From Ziziphus jujuba (taxonomy: Eukaryota; Streptophyta; Magnoliopsida; Rosales; Rhamnaceae), in NCBI RefSeq assembly GCF_031755915.1, contig NC_083382.1, positions 1,984,001 to 2,048,000 of the forward strand: 64,000 nt of DNA, read 5' to 3'. This document shows, piece by piece, positions 1-10,461 of this stretch. Below the pieces are notes generated by a model. It was not told the origin of the DNA. It did not search any database and was given only the letters and a program-made list of their open reading frames with translations. Each line of letters starts with the position of its first letter. The first letter of the stretch is position 1. The translations under genes were made by a program, and so were the position numbers.

Positions 1-1327
1 ATATTTTGTGAAAATATTTGGTTAAATTTTATAAATTATGCCCGCGGTATTTTTATGGTTGCATTTCGTATTTCGAGAAATTGTGGTTTGTTGTTATCGC
101 TGTTTCGTACCGGGTGATTGGATAAAATATGTGGGATGGTGTTTTGTGAAATTTTGGTATACTTCCCACGGTGGTTTTTGGAAAAATGGTACGGTTGGTT
201 GTTTATGTTTATTTTTAGACGCACTCATACAGTATTGGTGTTCTGGTGTATGGTGTATGGACACGTGGTTTAGCACGCGGTTATTATATGGTTTAGCGTG
301 CGGTTATTACTTCACCCGTGAGTTGCCATTGGACCGTGGGCAGGCAAGGTTATTGTTGCGCACAGCCGCCCCCCTCCTTGGCCGGGTGATGGTTTTTAGC
401 AGTCGGTACTGTCGGGACGCCGAAGTGACCACTGCAGGTTTCTCTCTTTAACCTCCCGCCAGTCGGTGCTCGGGACGCTGGGTATCGGAGGGCATCACCG
501 GTATATGGTGTGGTGCGTCAGGTGTAATTGTCGGTGTAATTGCAAATAATGGTTTAAACCCCAAAGGTGTTCAAAATTTATTTATTATAATTTATTATAT
601 TTTTATTATATATTTGGGGTATGTATTTATTTAATTGTTGTTGTTAAATTATTTAATCCCTTGGTTTTTGGGAGGTATGCACATTGGGTTTTGCGAAAAG
701 GTTTTAAAAAGGGAACATTTCAAACGGAGCGATTGGTGAGAGTTTTGAGGGAAATCATTATTTTCCAAAGGTTATTATTATTTATTATTAATTGTTGGTA
801 TTTGTTCCACTCCTTAATTGTTATTATTTTATTATTATTATTAAAAGGTGTTCAGTAGTTCGGGTTACTCACGGAGATGATTAGCATCTCACACTCTTAA
901 ATTCCGTTCCCTTAGGTGCAAGTGGTGGTAGACGTTCTTCCGGAGCGAACCAAGTTTTCCGCTGCTGTTGTGTTTCGAGAAGTTTCTTTGTACTCTTTCA
1001 TTTCAGTGTATTATTTCTTTCCAGCCTTGTTGTATTTCTGTTGTTTAGCACTTCTTAAAGCTCTGTATACTATTGGAATACTTCTGTTTTATTTATGCAC
1101 TGGACTGTTGTTGCTTTGAGAAGTGCTGGAATTTGTGGAATCAGTTTGTAGTTGTGGGAGGAATAATGGGATGTTTTTAGAAGTGTGTTTTCAGTGCAGG
1201 TAATTTGTGGTAAGTAAATCCCTTAGGGGAGGCTCTGCCGGATTTTCCGTTGGAGGGTTCGGTAGGGTTTCCCTGGGATCAGGGCTGTCTAGGGTTCCGG
1301 GGAAGGAATTCTGGACGGGTCCTGACA
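1..1327 (+). repeat. 5' LTR of G1 (partial)
   Basis: This is the 3' part of the 5' LTR, ending CCTGACA at 1327 directly before the primer site. It appears identical to 4719-6045. Several small open frames inside it occur in both copies and are not supported as genes. Confidence 0.93.
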
Positions 1328-1329
1328 GT

Positions 1330-1341
1330 TGGTATCAGAGC
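1330..1341 (+). other. Primer binding site of G1
   Basis: TGGTATCAGAGC begins two bases after the LTR end. It is complementary to the 3' end of plant initiator tRNA-Met, the usual primer of plant LTR elements. Confidence 0.9.
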
Positions 1342-1476
1342 ATAGGTTCTTGTAATCCTAAAGGACTGTGCATTGCTGTACAGCCCATCCGTAAATTCCT
1401 TCCTTTCGTAATCGTGCTTAAGTGTCCCTGTTTCCCTGTTTCTAAACTCTTGTTTGTTTCCTCAGAATCTACTACG

Positions 1477-2958
1477 ATGAGTCGGCGGGACACACGTAGG
1501 ACTCGGGAACGCTCTGCTGAGAGTTCCGGAAGTCGTTCTAGCCTTAGAAATCTGGTCTCTCAACTAACTAGAGCCTTAGGGGGTTCAAGCTCTAGTAATC
1601 GATCTGTGGATCAAGCTCGACGTTTAGGAGCCGTGGAGTTCGATGGGAGCCAAGGCCCAGCAGCAACCTTGAAGTGGCTATCCAGCATGGAGAAAATCTT
1701 GGAAGAGGGGATGCAGTGCCCCGATGAAGATATGGTGAGGATTTCTGGGTTCATGTTAGAGGGAGACGCCCGGAAGTGGTGGCAGATGGAGAAGACCCGC
1801 AGAAGGCATACGTGGGATCAGTTCAAGATTGCCTTCTCTACTGAGTTTTGTCCTCCTGCCTATCGTGAGGCAAGAAGGAGAGAGTTCGAGGAACTGCGAC
1901 AGGGGAACATGACAGTGACCGAGTACGAGAGGAGATTCCGGGAACTATCAGAATTCTGCATGCACCTGATTCCTGACGATCACACGAAGAAGATGAGGTT
2001 CATAGATGGATTGAAAGAGAGCATCGGCTACACCCTTTCTGGATCAGTACATCCCACCTATCAGTCCGCCAGGGATGCAGCGCTCGAGCTAGAGAGACAG
2101 GAGGAGATACGCAGACCCTCAAGGCGCAGATCTTTCGAAGGTTCGTATAGCGGAGTACCTCAACAGGGGGCAACTAAAAGAAGCCATAGTTCAGGCTCAG
2201 ACAATGATGGGTTAAGCCCACGAGGCAGATTCCAGAGGAGAGATAGTTATCGTATGCCCCAGCCAGCTCGCCATTCGATCAGTGTGGATACAAGCTCGTA
2301 CCAGCAGTCACGCATTGGTTCTCCGCGGATTTGTCCACTTTGTAGGGGGAATCATTCTGGGCAGTGTCAGATGGATGGTTTATGCTTTCGGTGTGGGCAG
2401 CCAGGCCACATAAGGAGGGATTGCCCTTATGGTAGCAGCAGTGTGCTAGGAGCAGGTCGACGGACACAGCATACGGGAGTATTTCCAGGACAGAGTTCCC
2501 AGGGGAGTCAGCCAGTAGGAGTTTCTTCGGGATCAGTCCAGCCGTCTGCAGGATCGAGTCGAGGTAGAGGAAGGAGACCCCAGCAGACAAGTCAAGGCCG
2601 GGTCTTTGCTATGACGCAGCAGGGAGCCAGGACTACGCCCGACGATTTCACAGGTACTTTGACGATTTTTGGTAATGACACGTGTGTACTTATAGACCCG
2701 GGAGCAACACATTCGTTCATCTCAAAAGAGTCTGTCGTTCGGGTCGGTATGACCCCTACTCCTTTAGAATGTCTGCTAGAAATAGCCACTCCTGTAGGAG
2801 AATCCTTGTGGCCTAGCCAGTTAATCAAGGAATGTTTCTTCTGCATCGAAGATCAAGTGATGGAAGCGGATCTGATCCTGTTGGATCTATTCGGACTTGA
2901 AGTAAGTTTGGGCATGGATTGGTTGGTAAGGAACCACTTAGTCGAGGAAGCGACGTAG
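1477..2958 (+). CDS. Gag-protease polyprotein of G1, truncated before reverse transcriptase
   Basis: The product is about 493 aa from the ATG at 1477 (start MSRRDTRRT). The frame is open further upstream into the LTR, but this ATG is the first good start after the primer site. A retrotransposon gag region covers roughly residues 60-170, including the KWW and YERRFREL stretches. A serine/arginine-rich linker follows, then a zinc knuckle CFRCGQPGHIRRDC at about residue 303. The protease motif DPGATHSFIS starts at about residue 407, with Pro where Ser or Thr is more usual; GMDWL closes the protease. The frame stops a few residues later. The protein could form particles and bind RNA but could not copy or integrate DNA. 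There is no sign of decay in the frame. Confidence 0.88.
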   Translation: MSRRDTRRTRERSAESSGSRSSLRNLVSQLTRALGGSSSSNRSVDQARRLGAVEFDGSQGPAATLKWLSSMEKILEEGMQCPDEDMVRISGFMLEGDARKWWQMEKTRRRHTWDQFKIAFSTEFCPPAYREARRREFEELRQGNMTVTEYERRFRELSEFCMHLIPDDHTKKMRFIDGLKESIGYTLSGSVHPTYQSARDAALELERQEEIRRPSRRRSFEGSYSGVPQQGATKRSHSSGSDNDGLSPRGRFQRRDSYRMPQPARHSISVDTSSYQQSRIGSPRICPLCRGNHSGQCQMDGLCFRCGQPGHIRRDCPYGSSSVLGAGRRTQHTGVFPGQSSQGSQPVGVSSGSVQPSAGSSRGRGRRPQQTSQGRVFAMTQQGARTTPDDFTGTLTIFGNDTCVLIDPGATHSFISKESVVRVGMTPTPLECLLEIATPVGESLWPSQLIKECFFCIEDQVMEADLILLDLFGLEVSLGMDWLVRNHLVEEAT

Positions 2959-3037
2959 GAGCCCGAAGCGCAAGTGCGTGATCAGAACCCTTATCTGTTC
3001 TAGTGACGCGCGGAAATTTCGAGGACGAAATTTTTGT

Positions 3038-3049
3038 AAGGGGGGAAGG
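3038..3049 (+). other. Polypurine tract of G1
   Basis: AAGGGGGGAAGG lies immediately before the 3' LTR, the expected place for plus-strand priming. Confidence 0.8.
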
Positions 3050-3050
3050 C

Positions 3051-6045
3051 TGTAACACCCCGTCCCAAATCGCACCGGAATCCGTGCACGTTGACCGAGG
3101 TTGACCGTTGACCGTTGACCGAAGGGGTCAAAAGTTGACTTTTTGACTCGGTGGGAATTGCGAGATGACTAGGATACCGTGGCGAAGTGCACGATGCCAC
3201 GAGTTCGTAGACTGGTAGCACGTCGAAAACGGAGCTACGGTTTGAAAGTTATGGACGAAACAAGTTGCGGTCCAAACTGTCCAAGGGGTGCCGGAGTTGA
3301 CTTTTTGTTTATGGGGAATTGAGCTTTGACTCATGCATGGTTGTGAAGTGCTCGTCGATACGAATTCACAGACTAGCGGCACGCTCAAAACGGACATCCG
3401 GTTAAAAAGTTATGGACGTTTGAAGTTTACCGGATACCGTATTATTTTAATATTTTTTTTTTTTTTGGGTCAGTGAACAGTGAAATGTCACGTGTCAGCT
3501 TCTGATTGGTCCACGTGGCATGAACAGTGTCACGCAGGGTTTTAATTTTGAAAAACTCTCGGGGAAGAGAGAGAAAGAGAGAGAAGAGAGAGAAAGAGAG
3601 AGAGGAGAGAGAAAGAGAGAGAGAGAGCCACCGCCGGCCACCGGAGTTTTCCACTGTTCCGGCCGAGTTACTGTACATGCGCCGGACAGAAAGCTTGCCC
3701 ACCTCATTTCCGGCAAAACCTCCAAGTTTCACGGCGAACGGCCGCCGGACGCGCCCGGATCGGACGTCCGAAGTTTGGCGGCGATTTTTCCCCTCCACCG
3801 CCGGCCACCGCGAATCGGCACTGTTCCGGCCACTTTCCGGCCACACGTGCCTGACAGCCTTGATCCTCTCCTCAAGTCCGGCCTACCCACCAAAAATCAC
3901 GGCCATCGGACCACCGACGCGCCGGGATCGGAGCGTTTTCCGGCGAGGGGTCGAAAATCTTCAAACGGTGATTTCTCCGCCGTCCGACCTCCGTTTTGCT
4001 CACCGTCGGTCCCGTTGGATTTCTCTCCTCACGATCTACAAATCTGCAAAATTTCACAGCAAACGGCCACCGTCGGAAAATACTGTTCCGGTGACGGTTG
4101 CCGGTGACGTGGCGGCCCGCCGGAAAATACTGTTCCGGCGAGTACCCGAAAATTCCGGCCAGCTCCAGTCCGCAGTGTTCGACCTCCTGAACCCAAATCC
4201 GACTTCCGTTTCCGCCAATTCGCGACGGTTTGGGAGAATTGCGGAGCCGAAACTCGAAAAGCTTTCCGGCGAGATTCCGACCCCGTCGGGTTCGATCACC
4301 GGAAAGTAAGACCGAATCCGTGATCCTCATCACGCGAGCTTCGATTCGGTATATAACTCGTAACCCTTAGATTTCGCTTGGTGTTCGCTCCCCGGGTATC
4401 CATTTGGGAATTACCCGAATAAAATATTAATATTTTTGGTTTGTGCACTGTGGTTGTTTAGGTGCACGCGCGAGTAGTGGAGTGGATCCCGAGGAGGATC
4501 TTAGTTGATTTGCGCTCTCCAGGTGAGTGACCCACCTTCAAAAATTATTTTGGGCAATTAATTAAATTTAAATGGTATTTAATTACGCTCATGTGGTGTG
4601 GTTTAATTATGGTTTTAATGCGGTTTAATTTAATTTATTTGTTATGCATGAGCAAGGTATGTTTCGGTATTAATTTTACGTGGTTTCAAATGTGATTTCT
4701 CGGGCATAATTGGGTTAAATATTTTGTGAAAATATTTGGTTAAATTTTATAAATTATGCCCGCGGTATTTTTATGGTTGCATTTCGTATTTCGAGAAATT
4801 GTGGTTTGTTGTTATCGCTGTTTCGTACCGGGTGATTGGATAAAATATGTGGGATGGTGTTTTGTGAAATTTTGGTATACTTCCCACGGTGGTTTTTGGA
4901 AAAATGGTACGGTTGGTTGTTTATGTTTATTTTTAGACGCACTCATACAGTATTGGTGTTCTGGTGTATGGTGTATGGACACGTGGTTTAGCACGCGGTT
5001 ATTATATGGTTTAGCGTGCGGTTATTACTTCACCCGTGAGTTGCCATTGGACCGTGGGCAGGCAAGGTTATTGTTGCGCACAGCCGCCCCCCTCCTTGGC
5101 CGGGTGATGGTTTTTAGCAGTCGGTACTGTCGGGACGCCGAAGTGACCACTGCAGGTTTCTCTCTTTAACCTCCCGCCAGTCGGTGCTCGGGACGCTGGG
5201 TATCGGAGGGCATCACCGGTATATGGTGTGGTGCGTCAGGTGTAATTGTCGGTGTAATTGCAAATAATGGTTTAAACCCCAAAGGTGTTCAAAATTTATT
5301 TATTATAATTTATTATATTTTTATTATATATTTGGGGTATGTATTTATTTAATTGTTGTTGTTAAATTATTTAATCCCTTGGTTTTTGGGAGGTATGCAC
5401 ATTGGGTTTTGCGAAAAGGTTTTAAAAAGGGAACATTTCAAACGGAGCGATTGGTGAGAGTTTTGAGGGAAATCATTATTTTCCAAAGGTTATTATTATT
5501 TATTATTAATTGTTGGTATTTGTTCCACTCCTTAATTGTTATTATTTTATTATTATTATTAAAAGGTGTTCAGTAGTTCGGGTTACTCACGGAGATGATT
5601 AGCATCTCACACTCTTAAATTCCGTTCCCTTAGGTGCAAGTGGTGGTAGACGTTCTTCCGGAGCGAACCAAGTTTTCCGCTGCTGTTGTGTTTCGAGAAG
5701 TTTCTTTGTACTCTTTCATTTCAGTGTATTATTTCTTTCCAGCCTTGTTGTATTTCTGTTGTTTAGCACTTCTTAAAGCTCTGTATACTATTGGAATACT
5801 TCTGTTTTATTTATGCACTGGACTGTTGTTGCTTTGAGAAGTGCTGGAATTTGTGGAATCAGTTTGTAGTTGTGGGAGGAATAATGGGATGTTTTTAGAA
5901 GTGTGTTTTCAGTGCAGGTAATTTGTGGTAAGTAAATCCCTTAGGGGAGGCTCTGCCGGATTTTCCGTTGGAGGGTTCGGTAGGGTTTCCCTGGGATCAG
6001 GGCTGTCTAGGGTTCCGGGGAAGGAATTCTGGACGGGTCCTGACA
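3051..6045 (+). repeat. 3' LTR of G1, 2995 bp
   Basis: It starts TGTAACACCCCG and ends CCTGACA. It contains a GA-rich tract at about 3563-3628, a GC-richer stretch with many CCGG sites (3620-4320) and AT-rich DNA after 4540. A host sequence homologous to 35346 onwards resumes just after 6045. Confidence 0.93.
3563..3628 (+). repeat. GA-rich simple tract in the G1 LTR
   Basis: This is a nearly pure run of GAGA and GAAAGA units. Two overlapping open frames through it are artefacts of the simple sequence. Confidence 0.85.
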
Positions 6046-6625
6046 TTTTTCATGCAATCATGAACATATATAAGTGAAATAGAGACAATTACTCAAATCA
6101 TATATTCATATAAAAACAGGTGTGTGTGTGTTTTTTTATTTTATTTTATTTTATTTTATTTTTTCTATCCTCTTCTTTTTAGCAATGGAAAGAGAAATGA
6201 AAGGAAGATGTTACAACAGAGATTGTAAAAAAATGCCATTCAAAGCCTAGTATTCAATTGAGCTATGTACATTGTATAGGACACAACAAACATAGAAATA
6301 ACAGCAAAGCAAATGATGCCTATTGACTATTTTTATTTTTAAATTGTTATAAAAATCACAAGAAGTAACCTACATAAACATGAAAAATAAGCACTAGTTA
6401 AAGAAATAAGAAGAAAAAGAACAAATAAATTAAAAAAGAATGTAGCTTTCCCTGAATTTAATGAGACTAACAATTTAGGATAGTCAACTTACTAAGCCAC
6501 AACCTTAAAACAGCTAAAGTGGATTCTTAAGGCCCTGTTTGGTTTGTGACATATTAATTTGAAAAGTTAAGATGAAAGTGGTTTCATCAAAATATATAGA
6601 TGTTTATTCACATTTTATTAGGAAT
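6046..6625. other. Host DNA with no gene, duplicated at 35346-35930
   Basis: It is AT-rich with no supported coding frame. It aligns base for base over long stretches with 35346-35930, for example the shared block ATGGAAAGAGAAATGAAAGG at 6185 and 35459. It marks the start of a segmental duplication. Confidence 0.75.
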
Positions 6626-6899
6626 TGTTAGAGAAAAATATAAATAAAATGAAATACTACCTTCTATAAGCTTAAGCTTTTGAAATCAATGGTATTTCAA
6701 CATAATAGTGGAGCCAGAGATCCAAGAGGTTCTGGATTCAAAACTCACCAACTCTACCCACAAAAAAAAAAAAAATAAAATAAAAAAAAAATGTAAGGAC
6801 CGAAAGAGGGGGGAGCGTTAGAGAAAAATATAAATCAAATGAAAATCCATCTCCCATAAGTTTATCCTTTTGAGATCATTGGTAATTCAACATGATATC

Positions 6900-9869
6900 T
6901 GTCAGGACCCGTCCAGAATTCCTTCCCCGGAACCCTAGACAGCCCTGATCCCAGGGAAACCCTACCGGACCCTCCAAAGGAAAATCCGACAGAGCCTCCC
7001 CTAAGGGATTTACTTACCACAAATTACCTGCACTGAAAACACACTTCTAAAAACATCCCCTTATTCCTCCCACAAACTACAAGTTGTTCCACAAATTGCA
7101 GCACTTCAAAAATAAAACAACAGCAGCAACCCAGTGCATAAAGAACAACCACACGTCCAATACAGTATACAGAGCATTATACAGATACATGAGGAATTTA
7201 TAAAACGACAGATAAAGAAGCAATACAAGGTCGAGAGGAAAAAGGGAAGAAAAACTGCTTGAACCTTCGGCAACGAACTGAGACGTTGGGCTCGCCCCGG
7301 ACAATCAACGTCTCCAACCTGGACCTAGGGGAACAGAATTTAAGAGTGTGAGATGCTAATCATCTCAGTGAGTGACCCTATCTACTATACACCTTTAATA
7401 ATAATAATATAAAAATAAAGGAATTTAATTAAGCAATACCGAACAATTAAATAAATAAATAAATAAATATTTGAAGTAATAATTTCTCTCAAAACCCTCA
7501 CTATTCACTCTGTTTGAAATGTTCCCCTTTTAAAACATTTTCACAAAACCCTTGTACGTACTTCCCAAAAACCAAGGAACCAAACAAATTAATAAACAAC
7601 AAATAAACAAATAAATACATAAATACCCCAAATATAAATAACTGCAATAAATTATAATAAATAATTTTTTGAACACCTTTGGGGTTTTAAACTTTAATTG
7701 CAATTTACACCGACAATTACACCTGACGCACCACACCATATACCGGTGATGCCCTCCGATACCCAGCGTCCCGAGCACCGACTGGCGGGAGGTTAAAGAG
7801 AGAAACCTGCAGTGGTCACTTCGGCGTCCCGACAGTACCGACTGCTAAAACCATCAACCCGGCCAAGGAGGGGGGCGGCTGTGCACAACAATAACCTTGC
7901 CTGCCCACGGTCCAATGGCAACTCACGGGTGAAGTAATAACCGTGCGCTAAACCAGATAATAACCGCGCACTACCACGTGTCCATACACCATACACCAGA
8001 ACACCAATACTGTGTGAGTGCGTCTAAAAATAAACAATAATAACCAACCGTACCGTTTTTCCAAAAACCACCGTGGGAAGTATACCATATTTTCACAAAA
8101 CACCATCCCACATATTTTTATTTAAACAACCCGGTACGAAACAGCGATAACCAACAAACCACAATTTTCCTCGAAATACGAGATGCAACCATAAAAATAC
8201 CGCGGGCATAATTTATAAAATATAACCAAATATTTTCGTAAAATATTTAACCCAATTATGCCCGGAAAATCAAATTTAAAACCACGTACAAATACCACCA
8301 AAATTCACTTTGCTCATGCATAATAAATTAAACAACAATATAATTCATAATTAAATCACCATAAAATAATAATCGGGAATTTCTTAATGATCCCAAAATT
8401 TCCATTTATTACCAATGGTAAATATATATATAAAATAATATTTTTCCCGATTGTATTTAAAATACACCACATGAGCACAATTTTACAGATACCAAATTAA
8501 TACCACATAAATACAATTAATTACCCCGAAAATATTTTTAAAGGTGGGTCACTCACCTGGAGCACGTAATTAACCCATGATCCACCACGGGATCAATTCT
8601 ACGACTCACCGGTGCTCCTAGAACAAAATTCACAGACAGTCAAATAAATTAATATTTTATTCGGGTAAATAATACCCGGTACCCGGGGGCTCAAACACAA
8701 ACGTTAACCAAAATGGTCGAATGATATACCGAATCGAAGCTCGTGGAACGAGGATCACCAATCCGGTCTCCGTCGACCCCAATTCCGCCGGAGGTGGCCG
8801 GAATTTGGTCGGAAAGGTTCGGCCGGTGTTCACTTCCCCATATCTCGCAAACCGCTTCGAATTTCTGGGATTGGAGGCCATTTTTGGATTCAGAGGACCC
8901 AAAATAGGGGGATAGGAGGCTCAATTGGGAGTGGGCTGGCCGGAAAACACAAGAAAAGAGGAGAGAGAAACTTGGCCGGCCGGCGGCTTCTCCGGCCCGA
9001 TCGGCGCGCGTCCGGCGGCGGCTAGCCGTGAAACTTGGCGGCCAAGCTCGCGAGGTGGCGGGCTTCCTTGGTGGCTGGCGCGTAAGGGCTATGGGTGGCC
9101 GGAATTCAAAAACACGGGAGAGAGAGAGGGACGGCCGGAGGGAAGAAAAATAACTGTGTGTGTCGTGTGTGTTTCGGGGAAGAAGAAGGGAAAAAAGAAA
9201 AAAAAGAAAAAGAAAAAGAAAAAGAAATGGTGGTGTTTTCCCACGTGGGGAAAAGAAAAGAAAAAGAAAAAGAAAAAGAAAACGAAAAAGAGAAAGAAAA
9301 AGGAAAAGAAAAAGAAATAATTAAATAATATTAATAATAATATTATTATTCAAAAATAATAATATAATTTGATTTTTTTTTTTTCACATGGTTGACATGT
9401 GGCATTTCACCATGGTGACACATGGCCACCTTCATTGAGTCACACGTGGCACCTCGTTATGCGTGTAAAAATAATATTAAAATAATACAGTATTTGAAAA
9501 ACTTTACAGGTCCATAACTTTCAAACCACATGTCCAAATCGGACGTGCCGCTAGTCTACGGACTCGTATCGACGAGCACTTCACAACCATGCATGAGTCA
9601 AAGCTCAACCTTGCATGAATAAAAAGTCAACTCCGGCATCCCTTGGACAATTTGGACCTCAACTTGTTTTGCTCAAAACTTTCAAACCGTAGCTCCGTTT
9701 TCGACGTGCTACCAGTCTACAAACTCGTGCCAACGTGTACTTTGTAACGGTACCTCAGTCAACCTAGAATTCCAACCGGATCAAAAAGTCAACTTTTGAC
9801 CCCTTGGTCAACGGTCAACCTCGGTCAACGTGCAAAAATTTCCGACATGGTTCGGGACGGGGTGTTACA
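6900..9869 (-). repeat. LTR of G2 (3' LTR in element orientation), 2970 bp
   Basis: It runs from TGTCAGGACCCGTCC to GGGGTGTTACA on the plus strand. Small open frames on the minus strand recur in the other LTR and are not genes. Confidence 0.93.
9180..9325 (+). repeat. AG-rich (GAAAAA) simple tract in G2 LTR
   Basis: A long run of GAAAAA units, interrupted by GGTGGTGTTTTCCCACGTGG. The matching tract in the other LTR (about 12740-12838) is roughly 45 bp shorter, the largest difference seen between the two LTRs. Confidence 0.85.
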
Positions 9870-10461
9870 ACCTTCCCCCCTTACAAAAATTTCGTCCTCG
9901 AAATTTCTTACGTCGCTGAAGTCGGTCTTGAAAAAAAAAAAAACCATAACATAAAACAAATATGCACGCTTGTAATGGAGGTACATACGATACCTTCTAC
10001 ATGCTACGTAATCCATGATTCCAACTGTCGCCGACACTCTGCTACCAATACAAACCAGGGTGGTTGCCTATATTGGCCGTCCGATCCCCTGGACTCGTAG
10101 GCAACATGATCATGGGGCTAGCTCTACATGGACCACAATGGTTCGCCGTCTCCATATGGTGCAGTATAATATCAAACAATATAACATACAAATACATATA
10201 CGAACATAAACAAAAAATACTTGAATAAAACACCTTTAATTTCAAATACCACGTTGAAAAGTATTTAATTTTCATAATCGATCGGAAAAATATTTTGACA
10301 CCCCCGAAGATTAGAGTTATTCAAACTCGGGCAACGAATTTGCTTCGAGACAAACGGAAAGAACGCTTTAAGACGGATAAAACGAGAGATTAGACACGGA
10401 TGGGATGCACAACAATGCACAGTCCCTTAGGAATACTAGAACCTAGAGCTCTGATACCAAC
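9870..10461 (-). other. Internal region of G2 with polypurine tract and primer site
   Basis: The complement of the polypurine tract, CCTTCCCCCC, lies at 9871-9880 against one LTR. GCTCTGATACCA at 10448-10459 is the complement of the tRNA-Met primer site beside the other. The 592 bp between have no domain that I recognise. The short stretch before the tract (TTTCGTCCTCGAAATTTC) matches the end of G1's internal region. Confidence 0.85.

Larger units (their letters stand above)
1..6045 (+). mobile_element. Gypsy-type LTR retrotransposon G1, gag-protease only (5' end outside window)
   Basis: Bases 1-1327 are repeated at 4719-6045 with a constant offset of 4718 and no difference that I noticed, so these are two long terminal repeats of one element. 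The 3' LTR runs 3051-6045 and has TG...CA ends. Between the LTRs lie a tRNA-Met primer site, one gag-protease frame and a polypurine tract, only 1723 bp in all. Reverse transcriptase, RNase H and integrase are absent, so the element is non-autonomous and must depend on an intact relative. The 5' LTR would start about 1.67 kb before the window, so the target-site duplication cannot be checked. The Gypsy assignment rests on the gag type, the DPGATHSFIS protease motif and the long LTRs opening TGTAACACCCCG. Confidence 0.93.

Noticed and set aside
38..451. 137-codon open frame, repeated at 4756-5169
   Set aside because: It lies inside both LTRs of G1, has no family resemblance and no conservation beyond LTR identity.
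1330..1341. TGGTATCAGAGC sites considered as tRNA genes or SINEs
   Set aside because: They occur just after LTR ends as primer sites; no cloverleaf or A/B boxes accompany them.
3520..4309. Overlapping long frames rich in Pro, Arg and Glu
   Set aside because: They come from the GA tract and GC-rich part of the G1 LTR; several frames are open on both strands, which is typical of biased composition.
8925..9328. Lys/Glu-rich frames
   Set aside because: Products of the GAAAAA tract in the G2 LTR. The copy in the other LTR differs in length and frame.
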